Shown: positions 6,158-15,522 of the stretch, one piece after another
How positions within the stretch are numbered: position 1 is the stretch's first letter
Layout of the letters: every line of letters begins with the position of its first letter
Assembly: GCF_026427355.1 (NCBI RefSeq)
Contig: NZ_CP102667.1
Coordinates: 1-64,000 of the forward strand
Origin: Sphingobium sp. JS3065
GTDB lineage: Bacteria > Pseudomonadota > Alphaproteobacteria > Sphingomonadales > Sphingomonadaceae
Length of the DNA stretch: 64,000 bases
Direction of reading: 5' to 3'
Notes under the pieces: generated by a model
What the model saw: the letters and a program-made list of their open reading frames with translations, nothing else
Told to the model about the DNA's origin: nothing
Database searches by the model: none
Made by a program: the position numbers and the translations under genes

Positions 6158-9127
6158 CTACGCTACACGCTTCAACCGCGCCATTGGCTCGTTGAGTGGG
6201 TGGAATTCACCTGCTGGAAGTCGCCTGGCCTGCTCCCAGAGGTAATCGCCGGTCAGACTGATGTGCGCCCAGCCCATCGGAGAAAGGTGCGCAAGCAGTG
6301 CCGCATCGAACGTCGTGCCGACAGCGTTGAGGTGCTGGGCGGCCCGGTCGAGATAGACCGTGTTCCAGTAGGAAATCGCCGCAATCAGCAGGTTCAGCCC
6401 AGATGCGCGAAATTCCTGATTTTCCAGCGAGCGATCGGTGAACCGACCCTGCCGGTTGGTATAGATGGCGGCGGCAAGCGTGTGCCTCGCCTCGCCTTTG
6501 TTGAGACCGGCCTGACAGGCACGTCGCAGTTCCGGTTGTTCAAGCCAATCGAGCGTGAACAAAGTGCGCTCGATACGGCCCAGTTCAGTCAATGCAAAAT
6601 CCAGCCTGTTCTGGCGTTTGTAGGCGGCAAGTTTTCGCAAGATTACTGACGGCGCCACCGTGCCATCCTTGATTGAGGCGACAATCCTGACGATGTCATC
6701 CCAATCGGCCTCGATCGCTGCCGTTTTGATGGTGCGGCCCATCAGATTTTCGATGCCCTTGTATGTCGATGGCGCAGCGATCGAACCCAGCTTGCGGTCG
6801 CCAATATCGCGCAGCCGGGGCGCGAAGCGGAACCCGAGTAGGTGGCAGAGTGCGAAAACATGATCGGTGGCGCCGCCGGTATCGGTATAGTGCTCATGCA
6901 ACGGAAGGTTGCCGGCGCCCAGGACAAGCCCGTCGAGCACGTAAGGCGCTTCACCTGCCGTCGCGGACATGATCCGTGATCCGAATGATGCGAAGTGATC
7001 GGAAAGGTGAGAATAGATTTTCACGCCAGGTTCGGCGCCATATTTGGCATTGACGTCCGCCGCCCCTGAACGGCTCCGCCCCGACCGGAAGAACTGGCCA
7101 TCGGACGACGAACTGGTGCCAGCGCCCCAATGCCGCGCGAAGGGTAATTCGTGATGGGCTGAGATGATCATGGCCAGCGCGGCCTGATAGTTCTCGGGTG
7201 AAAGATACCAGTTGTGGGTCCATGCGAGTTGGGCATAGCTGACGCCTTCGCTGGCATTGGCCATCCGCTCCAGCCCGAGGTTGGTGCCATCAGCCAGAAT
7301 TGCGGCGAGTACCGTGCTGGGGTTGTCGTGCTCCTTGCCTGAGCGCAGGTCACGGAATGCGTTCAAAAAACCAGTGCGTTCGGCGACTTCAAGCAGCAGC
7401 TCGGTGATGCGCACGCGGGGAAGCAGGGTATCGAGCTTGCGATCGAGGGCTTCAGCTTCCGGTGGGGTGACAGGCGGCATTTGCTGAAGCTTGAGCCGGT
7501 CTCGTTCGAGCGACACTCCCTCAAGCTTGTTTGTTTTCAACTGCTTGGCAAATCGGCGCAGCCGCCAGTCAAGATTTCGTGCCCGGTCAGCGAGGTAGGA
7601 TGCAGCATTTGAATCGAACGGAAGCACATCCGCCACTTTGGCGGCGTCGCGCCGACCCAGCAAATAGGCATCGAAGCGCTGATAGTTGCGGGTTCCCTCG
7701 ATCCATACATCACCGGCGCGCAAACGATCACGCAAGGTTGCCATGATCGCAATTTCATAACGTCGGCGGTCGATACGGCCGCTTTCGGTGATGAGACGCT
7801 TCCACTGCCGATTGGGGAATGGCAGTGGAACGCCATCGGGAAGGTCGCGCGACTTTCGTGTGTTCGCATCGCGAATGACATCGATGGCTTTGATCAGTGC
7901 CGTCCCTGTTCCAGACGCCTTGAAGGTGAAGGCGTCCAGAAATGCCGGGCTGAAACGCCGTAGCGTGGCGTAACGCTCGGTTGCCGTTACCAGTGCGTCC
8001 TCGCCGGCAAGATCAGCAAGGGCATCTACTTGGGCCTTTGCCGCAACAAGCCGGTGCCAGCCCACCGCTTCGTCAATCAATTCGAGCGGATCGCCGCCAT
8101 TCTGGACAGCCTCATCAAGTGCTGTAATCGTGGCGCCAAACAGCCGCATGAGTTGCCCCACCGACTGAATACTATCTTGGTAGCGACGCTCGCGCCCACG
8201 CCGCGCGCGCGTGAACATGCCGCCGATAAGTCGGTCAAACATTTGGATCGCGGCATCGGCAAGTCTGGCCTCAAGGTCGATCACTGCGGCCGTCAACGTC
8301 GCCCGCCTGCGATTGACGCTGTAATCCGAAAGCAGGAATGCCGGTGCCACGCCGCCCTCGCGGACAAATTGGGCAAAGCGGAATTCCGGAATGGCGCCCC
8401 CAACTACCGGGTGGATACCTATGCCGCGAACATAGCGCAGGCGCTCAAGCAAGCCATTGATATTGGCCGCAGTCGGGGCTTCTTCGAAATTACGCAACCA
8501 CGCCAGCGGTGTCATGCCGAAATCCGGGTTGTTGATTACGAGTTCGTCTAGCCGTGTCAGTTCAGCAGAGCTGAGGCCTTCGACGATTGCGGCTGCGGCA
8601 GCTTTGCGTGCGCGTGCCCGGCCAGCAAGACCGGCGCGTTCCAGTGTGTCGCCTGACGGAAGAATGAACCGCTCACCCTTCAGGCCAACCATGAGGGCGC
8701 GAACAATCGGTTCACCTCTGTCTGTATACTCGGCGGCTTGCGCGGCAAGATTCAGGGCAAGTGCCAGGTCGCCGCGTCGAAACGGGCGTATGCCAAGATA
8801 ACGCGCCACGAGATCGGCATGATCGGTACGGGTTTGCGCGCGCTGACCATATGCAGAGAAGGAGGAAGGATCGACGAATAACTGTGCCGCGAGGTACTGA
8901 AGAATGACGTCGGGAAGCCCGATCTCGGGTTGCAGACCAAAGCCGGGATGTCGCATCAAAGCGATTTGTGCAGCCAGACCGAGGCGATTTGCTGGACCAT
9001 AGCGGCGCCCAACCAATTCAACATCTTCCGCAGAAAGGGTATAATGCCCAATGATCGCGGTTTCTTGGACAGGAGGATCGAACAGGCGCCGGCGCTCGTC
9101 TCCGGTCAGAAGTCGGCGTCGTGCCAT
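6158..9127 (-). CDS. tnpA: Tn3-family transposase TnpA (full length) of the outer transposon
   Basis: The 989-residue protein matches Tn3-family transposases throughout: an N-terminal MARRRLLTGDERRRLF, the block GRRYGPANRLG near 40, the catalytic-region blocks DGTNLGLERMA, WGAGTSSSSDGQFF and LHEHYTDTGGATDH, and a C-terminal LSPMGWAHISLTGDYLW. TnpA binds the terminal repeats and forms a cointegrate, which a resolvase then resolves. The frame is open to 9259, but the ATG at 9127 gives the family N-terminus. The C-terminus ends next to the left repeat, so this is the likely mobilising enzyme of the 38-kb element. Confidence 0.92.
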   Translation of the reverse strand: MARRRLLTGDERRRLFDPPVQETAIIGHYTLSAEDVELVGRRYGPANRLGLAAQIALMRHPGFGLQPEIGLPDVILQYLAAQLFVDPSSFSAYGQRAQTRTDHADLVARYLGIRPFRRGDLALALNLAAQAAEYTDRGEPIVRALMVGLKGERFILPSGDTLERAGLAGRARARKAAAAAIVEGLSSAELTRLDELVINNPDFGMTPLAWLRNFEEAPTAANINGLLERLRYVRGIGIHPVVGGAIPEFRFAQFVREGGVAPAFLLSDYSVNRRRATLTAAVIDLEARLADAAIQMFDRLIGGMFTRARRGRERRYQDSIQSVGQLMRLFGATITALDEAVQNGGDPLELIDEAVGWHRLVAAKAQVDALADLAGEDALVTATERYATLRRFSPAFLDAFTFKASGTGTALIKAIDVIRDANTRKSRDLPDGVPLPFPNRQWKRLITESGRIDRRRYEIAIMATLRDRLRAGDVWIEGTRNYQRFDAYLLGRRDAAKVADVLPFDSNAASYLADRARNLDWRLRRFAKQLKTNKLEGVSLERDRLKLQQMPPVTPPEAEALDRKLDTLLPRVRITELLLEVAERTGFLNAFRDLRSGKEHDNPSTVLAAILADGTNLGLERMANASEGVSYAQLAWTHNWYLSPENYQAALAMIISAHHELPFARHWGAGTSSSSDGQFFRSGRSRSGAADVNAKYGAEPGVKIYSHLSDHFASFGSRIMSATAGEAPYVLDGLVLGAGNLPLHEHYTDTGGATDHVFALCHLLGFRFAPRLRDIGDRKLGSIAAPSTYKGIENLMGRTIKTAAIEADWDDIVRIVASIKDGTVAPSVILRKLAAYKRQNRLDFALTELGRIERTLFTLDWLEQPELRRACQAGLNKGEARHTLAAAIYTNRQGRFTDRSLENQEFRASGLNLLIAAISYWNTVYLDRAAQHLNAVGTTFDAALLAHLSPMGWAHISLTGDYLWEQARRLPAGEFHPLNEPMARLKRVA

Positions 9128-9218
9128 TTTGCTCTCCCGCTGAGGCGAATAACAAAATTGACACCAAAGCGGCTTGCACTGGAGGGAGGCCATTCGTTGC
9201 CGGTTGATCCCCGAGCAA

Positions 9219-10637
9219 TCACCCGGCGCAGCAAGACAGTTTGGCGACATCCTTATCAAACGTTTGGGCCGCCAGTTTGAGGCCTTCCACAGTGGTCAGG
9301 TAAGGAAATATCGTTGCACCCAATTCCAGGGTGGTCATGCCGTGTTTGATCGCCAGCACCAGTGTCTGGATCGAATCCGCGCCTTCGGGTGCCATGATCT
9401 GGCCGCCCAGCAAACGGTCGTTCGCCTTGTCGGCAATCAGTTTGATGAGACCCCGCGTATCGCGTGCTGCCAGTGCCCTTGGCACAGCATCGAGCGGGAG
9501 CAGCGAAACCTTGATGTCCAGGCCTTGCGCCCGTGCTGTCGTTTCAGTGAGGCCGGCGCTGGCGACTTGCGGGTCGGTGAAGACGACGGATGGCATGGAG
9601 GAATTGTCGTAGCGGTATTGGTTGCCCGTCACCGCGTTGCGCGCGGCCAGTTTTGCGCCATAGGCGGCCATGTAGACGAACTGGTCCCGTCCCGTTACAT
9701 CGCCCGCCGCGTAAATGCCTGGAACCGACGTTTCGAGGTGGTCATCGACGACGATTCCACCATTACGGGCAAGCACTATGCCGCGCTCCTCCAGCCCAAG
9801 CCCGTCGCTATTGGGTCGGCGTCCGGTGGCGATGAGCACCTGTTCCGCCGCGACGGTGTCACAATGCCCCTCGCAGGTCAATTCGACCCCGCTCTGTGTT
9901 TGGGCGATACGCTGATAGCCGACACCTGCGCAAACCCGCACGCCCTCGGCTTCCAAATAGTTTTTCAGCGCGGCACTCACTTCCGGGTCCATTTCGGGGA
10001 GCAGGCGGCTTCGGCAGCAGATGGTGACATCAACGCCCAGACGCGAAAACATCTGTCCCAGTTCTACCCCGATCACCCCGCCACCGATCACCAGCAGCGA
10101 TTTGGGCAAGCGATCCAGCGCCAGCGCCGATGTGCTGGTTAGGTAGGGCACGCTGTCCATCCCCGGAATCGGCGGCACGGCGGCGTGCGCACCCATCGCC
10201 AATATGACCTTGCCGACCTTCATGGGCGCATCGCCGACAATCAGCGCACCATCGGCAAAGCGTGCCTTGCCCTCGATATAGCTCACACCGTCATAGGCGG
10301 GCAGCAGATCGACATATTTTTTTTGGCGCAGCGTCGTGACAAGATCGTCCTTCGACGCCGCCAATACGGACCAGTCATCCATCTGGACAGCGCCCCCAAG
10401 GCCGGGAAAGCGCGCGGCGGCAAGCCCACCATGCACCGCTTCGGCGGCGCGGATCAGCGTCTTGGAAGGAACGCAGCCAACATTGACACAGGTGCCGCCA
10501 ATCGTGCCGTGACCGACGAGCGCCACTTTCGCGCCCAGATCGGCAGCGGCGATCGCGGCGGAGAACCCGGCAGAACCCGCGCCGATGACGGCCACGTCAA
10601 ATCCTTCCTGCCCGGGGCGGTTGCAACAGTCGTTCAT
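9219..10637 (-). CDS. merA: Mercuric reductase MerA
   Basis: The 472-residue flavoprotein reduces Hg(II) to Hg(0) with NADPH in the cytoplasm. The FAD-binding start (VAVIGAGSAG, about 15-24), the redox-active pair Cys50/Cys55 in GGTCVNVGCVPSK, the NAD(P) motif GGGVIGVELG and the C-terminal Cys-Cys (about 469-470, LSCCAG) that passes mercury to the active site are all present. It lacks the N-terminal heavy-metal domain (NmerA) found in longer MerA proteins. It is the last gene of merT-merP-merA and ends 91 bases from the tnpA start. Confidence 0.93.
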   Translation of the reverse strand: MNDCCNRPGQEGFDVAVIGAGSAGFSAAIAAADLGAKVALVGHGTIGGTCVNVGCVPSKTLIRAAEAVHGGLAAARFPGLGGAVQMDDWSVLAASKDDLVTTLRQKKYVDLLPAYDGVSYIEGKARFADGALIVGDAPMKVGKVILAMGAHAAVPPIPGMDSVPYLTSTSALALDRLPKSLLVIGGGVIGVELGQMFSRLGVDVTICCRSRLLPEMDPEVSAALKNYLEAEGVRVCAGVGYQRIAQTQSGVELTCEGHCDTVAAEQVLIATGRRPNSDGLGLEERGIVLARNGGIVVDDHLETSVPGIYAAGDVTGRDQFVYMAAYGAKLAARNAVTGNQYRYDNSSMPSVVFTDPQVASAGLTETTARAQGLDIKVSLLPLDAVPRALAARDTRGLIKLIADKANDRLLGGQIMAPEGADSIQTLVLAIKHGMTTLELGATIFPYLTTVEGLKLAAQTFDKDVAKLSCCAG

Positions 10638-10674
10638 TGCTTATCGCTTTCTTGAGGCGCTGGCGGCGCCCCGC

Positions 10675-11004
10675 TCAGTTTTGAATAGCGCGCGCCGGAT
10701 AACCCGCGTTGGTTGATGCAGCGGCAATCGCAGCAGCATTGGTGCGGCGCGGGTTATAGGTTGCGCGCGCGGTCTTGGCTGCGAAATCGACCGTGACCGC
10801 CGTTACCCCGGCGACGCCTTCCATCGCCTTCTTCACGGTGATCGGGCAGGTGGCGCAGGTCATGTTCTCTATGGCAAAGGTGGTTTGCTTCTGAGCGGTT
10901 GCGGTAGCCGCGGGGCGATCTTGCGCCGTGCCACTAACTGCATAGGCGACCCCGCCGCCAGCCATAGCCAGCACGGCCATAGCGATACATACTGTCTTTT
11001 TCAT
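10675..11004 (-). CDS. merP: Periplasmic mercury-binding protein MerP
   Basis: The 109-residue protein has a signal peptide (about 1-24, with a hydrophobic stretch ending near Ala-Tyr-Ala) and a heavy-metal-associated domain with the metal site MTCATC near residues 49-54. MerP binds Hg(II) in the periplasm and passes it to MerT. It lies 12 bases after merT and 37 before merA in one operon. Confidence 0.92.
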   Translation of the reverse strand: MKKTVCIAMAVLAMAGGGVAYAVSGTAQDRPAATATAQKQTTFAIENMTCATCPITVKKAMEGVAGVTAVTVDFAAKTARATYNPRRTNAAAIAAASTNAGYPARAIQN

Positions 11005-11016
11005 GGGTATTTCCTT

Positions 11017-11412
11017 TCAATAGAACCAGGGTGCCCACCAGTCGATGGTGAGCGCCAGGATGGCGACGGCAAGGCCCAGCCACAGCACCGCCTTGGTGGT
11101 CCAAGCCGATTGTGGACGAGCGCAGTAGGAACCGTCTTCACAGGGCGGTTTCGGCTTGAAATAGACATGCCAGAAGCCGTAGCCGAGCAGCGCGAGCGTT
11201 ACGCCTGCGACATAGGGCTTGTAAGGTTCGAGCGCCGTCAGGTTGGCGATCCACGCGCCGGAAATTCCGAGCATAACCAACAGTAGCGGGACGACGCAGC
11301 AAGCCGAGGCGAGCCCCGCGCCGATCAATGCGCCCGCCGCAACCCAGTTTGCCTGCTTCGGCTCGTGGTTTTCGGTGAGGGCTGGCTGTCCCGCTTCCGG
11401 CGTTGAGACCAT
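11017..11412 (-). CDS. merT: Mercuric ion transporter MerT
   Basis: The 131-residue inner-membrane protein has three hydrophobic segments. The Cys-Cys pair is in the first (ASACCVVPLLL), and a second cysteine pair lies in the cytoplasmic loop (PPCEDGSYC), as in MerT. It imports Hg(II) received from MerP and delivers it to MerA. The frame is open to 11556, but that stretch overlaps the promoter and the start of merR, so the ATG at 11412 is taken. It is the first gene of the structural mer operon. Confidence 0.9.
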   Translation of the reverse strand: MVSTPEAGQPALTENHEPKQANWVAAGALIGAGLASACCVVPLLLVMLGISGAWIANLTALEPYKPYVAGVTLALLGYGFWHVYFKPKPPCEDGSYCARPQSAWTTKAVLWLGLAVAILALTIDWWAPWFY

Positions 11413-11446
11413 GGCTTGAATCCCTTGTTCCAACTGAGTGATTCGC

Positions 11447-11477
11447 AGTGTAGGCTCTGTAGCCACTACAGACTCAA
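11447..11477 (-). promoter_or_regulatory. MerR-controlled merT promoter with 19-bp spacer and operator
   Basis: Reading toward merT, a -35 box TTGAGT (11472-11477) and a -10 box TACACT (11447-11452) are 19 bp apart. Between them lies the perfect dyad CTGTAG-TGG-CTACAG (11457-11471). The overlong spacer with a dyad inside it is the known design of MerR-family promoters, where metal-bound MerR untwists the DNA to allow transcription. Confidence 0.88.
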
Positions 11478-11488
11478 GAGGTATTTTC

Positions 11489-11911
11489 ATGGAGCAACAG
11501 GTCGGCATCTTGCGTGCCCAGCTTGCCCGGAAAACAGGCTGCAATCTCGAAACCATCCGCTATTACGAGAAGGTGGGATTGCTGCCGGGGCCGCCTCGCA
11601 GTTCCAACGGCTACCGCGTCTATTCGCCGGAACTGGTGCAAAGGTTGCAGTTCATCCTGCGCGCGCGCGACCTTGGCTATGCAATGGATGAGATACGGTC
11701 ATTGTTGTCGCTCACCGATACCGGTGCACAAACCTGCGCGGAGGTTATGGCGAGAACCGAACTCCACCTTGAAGATGTCCGCCGCCGCATTGCAGATTTG
11801 CAGAAGATAGAGGTGACGCTGGCGACCACGTTAGCCAGATGCACTGGAGATGACGTTGCCGAATGTCCCATCCTGGAAGCACTCCAGTTTTTACCCCATC
11901 AAGGCAATTGA
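11489..11911 (+). CDS. merR: Mercury-responsive regulator MerR
   Basis: The 140-residue protein has the MerR winged helix-turn-helix at about 8-75 (NLETIRYYEKVGLL, then NGYRVYSPE). It also has the three mercury-binding cysteines: Cys in TCAEV (near 83), Cys in LARCTGDD (near 118) and Cys in ECPILEAL (near 127). It is transcribed divergently from merTPA across the operator at 11457-11471. The ATG at 11489 gives the family length. Confidence 0.92.
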   Translation: MEQQVGILRAQLARKTGCNLETIRYYEKVGLLPGPPRSSNGYRVYSPELVQRLQFILRARDLGYAMDEIRSLLSLTDTGAQTCAEVMARTELHLEDVRRRIADLQKIEVTLATTLARCTGDDVAECPILEALQFLPHQGN

Positions 11912-12081
11912 CGCCATCTTTGAGGGATTTGATTTTGTGATGTCAGCTTGGAGTATACCCTAACTTGGCGTCAGACCATCCGGCGCTAAATCGTCAGAAT
12001 AGAGTTGCCTTCCGAATTGATTGACATGCGCCGTCAAGGGTCATAGATTTCTTCCTGACACATTTCCCTCAGGAGGATACC
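11912..12081. other. Candidate res site upstream of tnpR
   Basis: This 170-bp gap separates merR from a resolvase gene. It contains several GTCAG/TGAC-type half-sites (for example CGTCAG at 11992, TTGAC near 12021 and CTGACAC near 12056), as expected for the multi-subsite res region that Tn3 resolvases bind beside their own gene. AGGAGG at 12071-12076 serves the resolvase start. The subsites are suggested, not proven. Confidence 0.4.
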
Positions 12082-12642
12082 TTGCACGGTCAGCGCATCG
12101 GTTACGTCCGCGTCAGCAGCTTCGACCAGAACCCAGAACGGCAGCTCGAACAGATCCAGGTGGATAAAGTGTTCACCGACAAGGCGTCGGGCAAGGACAC
12201 ACGGCGGCCCGAACTGGAACGGCTGCTCGCCTTCGTGCGCGAAGGCGACACGGTCGTGGTGCACAGCATGGATCGTCTGGCGCGCAACCTCGACGACCTG
12301 CGCCGCCTGGTGCAGGGCCTCACCCAGCGCGGCGTACGCATCGAGTTCCTTAAGGAGCATTTGACCTTCACCGGCGAGGACTCGCCGATGGCGAACCTGA
12401 TGCTGTCGGTAATGGGCGCGTTCGCCGAGTTCGAACGCGCCTTGATCCGCGAGCGGCAGCGCGAGGGCATCGCGCTCGCCAAGCAGCGCGGGGCCTACCG
12501 TGGCAGGAAGAAATCCCTGTCGTCTGAGCGTATTGCCGAACTGCGCCAACGTGTCGAGGCTGGCGAGCAAAAGACCAAGCTGGCTCGTGAATTCGGAATC
12601 AGTCGCGAAACCCTGTATCAATACTTGAGAACGGATCAGTAA
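12082..12642 (+). CDS. tnpR: Tn3-family resolvase TnpR
   Basis: The 186-residue serine recombinase starts [13 protein letters not shown] with the catalytic serine at about residue 12. It contains the conserved blocks [15 protein letters not shown] and [15 protein letters not shown] and a C-terminal helix-turn-helix ([14 protein letters not shown]). It resolves cointegrates at res. The start is a TTG at 12082 preceded by AGGAGG. It is followed two bases later by the co-directional tnpA, forming a tnpR-tnpA operon that is distinct from the outer transposon genes. Confidence 0.9.
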   Translation: MHGQRIGYVRVSSFDQNPERQLEQIQVDKVFTDKASGKDTRRPELERLLAFVREGDTVVVHSMDRLARNLDDLRRLVQGLTQRGVRIEFLKEHLTFTGEDSPMANLMLSVMGAFAEFERALIRERQREGIALAKQRGAYRGRKKSLSSERIAELRQRVEAGEQKTKLAREFGISRETLYQYLRTDQ

Positions 12643-12644
12643 AT

Positions 12645-15377
12645 ATGCCACGTCGTTCAATCCTGTCCGCCGCCGAGCGCGAAAGCCTGCTGGCGTTGCC
12701 GGACACCAAGGATGAGTTGATCCGTCACTACACGTTCAGCGAAACCGACCTCTCCATCATCCGGCAGCGGCGCGGCCCGGCCAACCGGCTGGGCTTCGCC
12801 GTGCAGCTCTGTTACCTGCGCTTTCCTGGTGTCATCCTGGGCGTCGATGAGCCGCCGTTTCCGCCCTTGTTGAAACTGGTCGCCGACCAGCTCAAGGTCA
12901 GCGTCGAAAGCTGGGACGAATACGGGCAGCGGGAGCAGACCCGGCGCGAGCACCTGGTCGAACTGCAAACGGTGTTCGGCTTCCAGCCCTTTACCATGGG
13001 CCACTACCGGCAGGCCGTCCAGTTGCTGACCGAGATGGCCTTGCAGACCGACAAGGGCATCGTGCTGGCCAGCACCTTGATCGAGCACCTGCGGCAGCAG
13101 TCGGTCATTCTGCCTGCCCTCAACGCCGTCGAGCGGGCGAGCGCCGAAGCAATCACCCGCGCCAACCGGCGCATCTACGATGCCTTGGCCGAACCGCTGT
13201 CGGACGCGCATCGCCGCCGCCTCGACGATCTGCTCAAGCGTCGGGACAACGGCAAAACGACCTGGCTGGCCTGGCTGCGCCAATCGCCCGTCAAACCGAA
13301 TTCGCGGCACATGCTGGAACACATCGAACGCCTCAAAGCGTGGCAGGCGCTCGACCTGCCTTCTGGCATCGAGCGGTCGGTGCACCAGAACCGCCTGCTC
13401 AAGATCGCCCGTGAGGGTGGCCAGATGACGCCCGCCGACCTGGCCAAGTTCGAGGCGCAGCGACGCTATGCCACCCTGGTGGCGCTTGCCATCGAGGGCA
13501 TGGCCACCGTCACCGACGAAATCATCGACCTGCACGACCGCATCCTGGGCAAGCTGTTCAACGCCGCCAAGAACAAGCATCAGCAGCAATTCCAGGCGTC
13601 CGGCAAGGCGATCAACGCCAAGGTGCGGTTGTTCGGCCGCATCGGCCAGGCGCTGATCGAGGCCAAGCAGGCGGGCCGCGATCCGTTCGCCGCCATCGAG
13701 GCCGTCATGTCCTGGGATGCCTTCGCCGAGAGCGTCACCGAAGCGCAGAAGCTTGCGCAGCCCGAGGACTTCGATTTCCTGCACCGCATCGGCGAAAGCT
13801 ACGCCACGCTGCGCCGCTACGCGCCGGAATTCCTTGCCGTGCTCAAGCTGCGGGCCGCTCCCGCCGCGAAGGACGTGCTCGACGCCATCGAGGTGCTGCG
13901 CGGCATGAACAGCGACAACGCCCGCAAGGTGCCCGCCGACGCGCCGACCGAGTTCATCAAGCCGCGCTGGCAGAAGCTGGTCATGACCGACACCGGCATC
14001 GACCGGCGCTACTACGAACTGTGCGCGCTGTCGGAGATGAAGAACGCGTTGCGTTCCGGCGACATCTGGGTGCAGGGGTCGCGCCAGTTCAAGGACTTCG
14101 AGGACTACCTGGTGCCGCCCGCGAAATTCGCCAGCCTCAAGCAGGCCAGCGAATTGCCGCTGGCCGTGGCCACCGACTGCAACCGGTACCTGAACGACCG
14201 GCTGACGCTGCTGGAAACACAGCTTGCCACCGTCAACCGTATGGCGACGGCCAACGAGCTGCCGGACGCCATCATCACCGAGTCAGGCTTGAAGATCACG
14301 CCGCTCGACGCGGCGGTACCCGACACCGCCCAAGCGCTGATCGACCAGACGGCAATGATCCTGCCGCACGTCAAGATCACCGAACTGCTGCTGGAGGTGG
14401 ACGAATGGACGGGCTTCACTCGGCATTTCGCGCATCTGAAATCGGGCGACCCGGCCAAAGACAAGAACCTGTTGCTGACCACGATCCTCGCCGACGCGAT
14501 CAACCTGGGCCTGACCAAGATGGCGGAGTCTTGCCCCGGCACGACCTACGCCAAGCTGGCTTGGCTGCAAGCCTGGCACATCCGCGACGAAACCTACGGG
14601 GCGGCGCTGGCCGATCTGGTCAACGCACAGTTCCGCCATCCCTTCGCCGAGCACTGGGGCGACGGCACCACCTCATCGTCGGACGGCCAGAACTTCCGCA
14701 CCGGCAGCAAGGCCGAGAGCACCGGCCACATCAACCCGAAATACGGGAGCAGCCCAGGGCGGACGTTCTACACCCACATTTCTGACCAGTACGCGCCATT
14801 TCACACCAAGGTCGTGAACGTCGGCGTGCGCGATTCGACCTACGTGCTCGACGGCCTGCTGTACCACGAGTCCGACTTGCGGATCGAGGAGCATTACACC
14901 GACACGGCGGGCTTCACCGATCACGTCTTCGCCCTGATGCACCTCCTGGGCTTCCGCTTCGCGCCGCGCATCCGCGACCTGGGCGACACCAAGCTCTACA
15001 TCCCGAAGGGCGACGCCGCCTATGACGCGCTGAAACCCATGATCGGCGGCACGCTCAACATCAAGCACGTCCGCGCCCATTGGGACGAAATCCTGCGGCT
15101 GGCCACCTCGATCAAGCAGGGCACGGTGACGGCCTCCCTGATGCTCCGAAAGCTCGGCAGCTACCCACGCCAGAACGGCCTGGCCGTGGCGCTCCGCGAG
15201 CTGGGCCGCATCGAGCGCACGCTGTTCATCCTGGACTGGCTGCAAAGCGTGGAACTGCGCCGCCGCGTGCATGCCGGCCTGAACAAGGGCGAGGCGCGCA
15301 ATGCGCTGGCCAGGGCAGTGTTTTTCAACCGCCTGGGTGAAATCCGCGACCGCAGTTTCGAGCAGCAGCGCTACCGG
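12645..15377 (+). pseudogene. tnpA: Tn3-family TnpA, 3' end cut off at IS1071
   Basis: The protein matches Tn3 transposases from the start ([13 protein letters not shown]) through the blocks [14 protein letters not shown] and [13 protein letters not shown], and on to the RNRLG and [10 protein letters not shown] region near residue 905. At 15378 the sequence switches to the end of IS1071, which adds nine alien residues before a stop at 15404. About 70-80 residues of the usual C-terminus are missing and are not found beyond IS1071. The enzyme is probably inactive. Confidence 0.88.
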
Positions 15378-15487
15378 GGGGTCTCCTCGTTTTCAGTGCA
15401 ATAAGTGACGGTACGCAAAGCTAGCACTGGCGCGGGGGTGGTCTGGGTAGACCGTTGATTTCATTGACTTTCCTGTTCGCTTTGTAA
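15378..15487. repeat. Left inverted repeat of IS1071
   Basis: This roughly 110-bp end pairs with 18472-18581 with only scattered mismatches. Such extra-long ends are particular to IS1071, since most Tn3-family ends are about 38 bp. Confidence 0.85.
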
Positions 15488-15522
15488 ACGGGTATGGTGG
15501 CCTCCCACTTTTGAGGTTCACG

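Noticed and set aside
12657..13784. Minus-strand open frame of 375 codons
   Set aside because: It is the shadow of the tnpA at 12645 and has no independent features.
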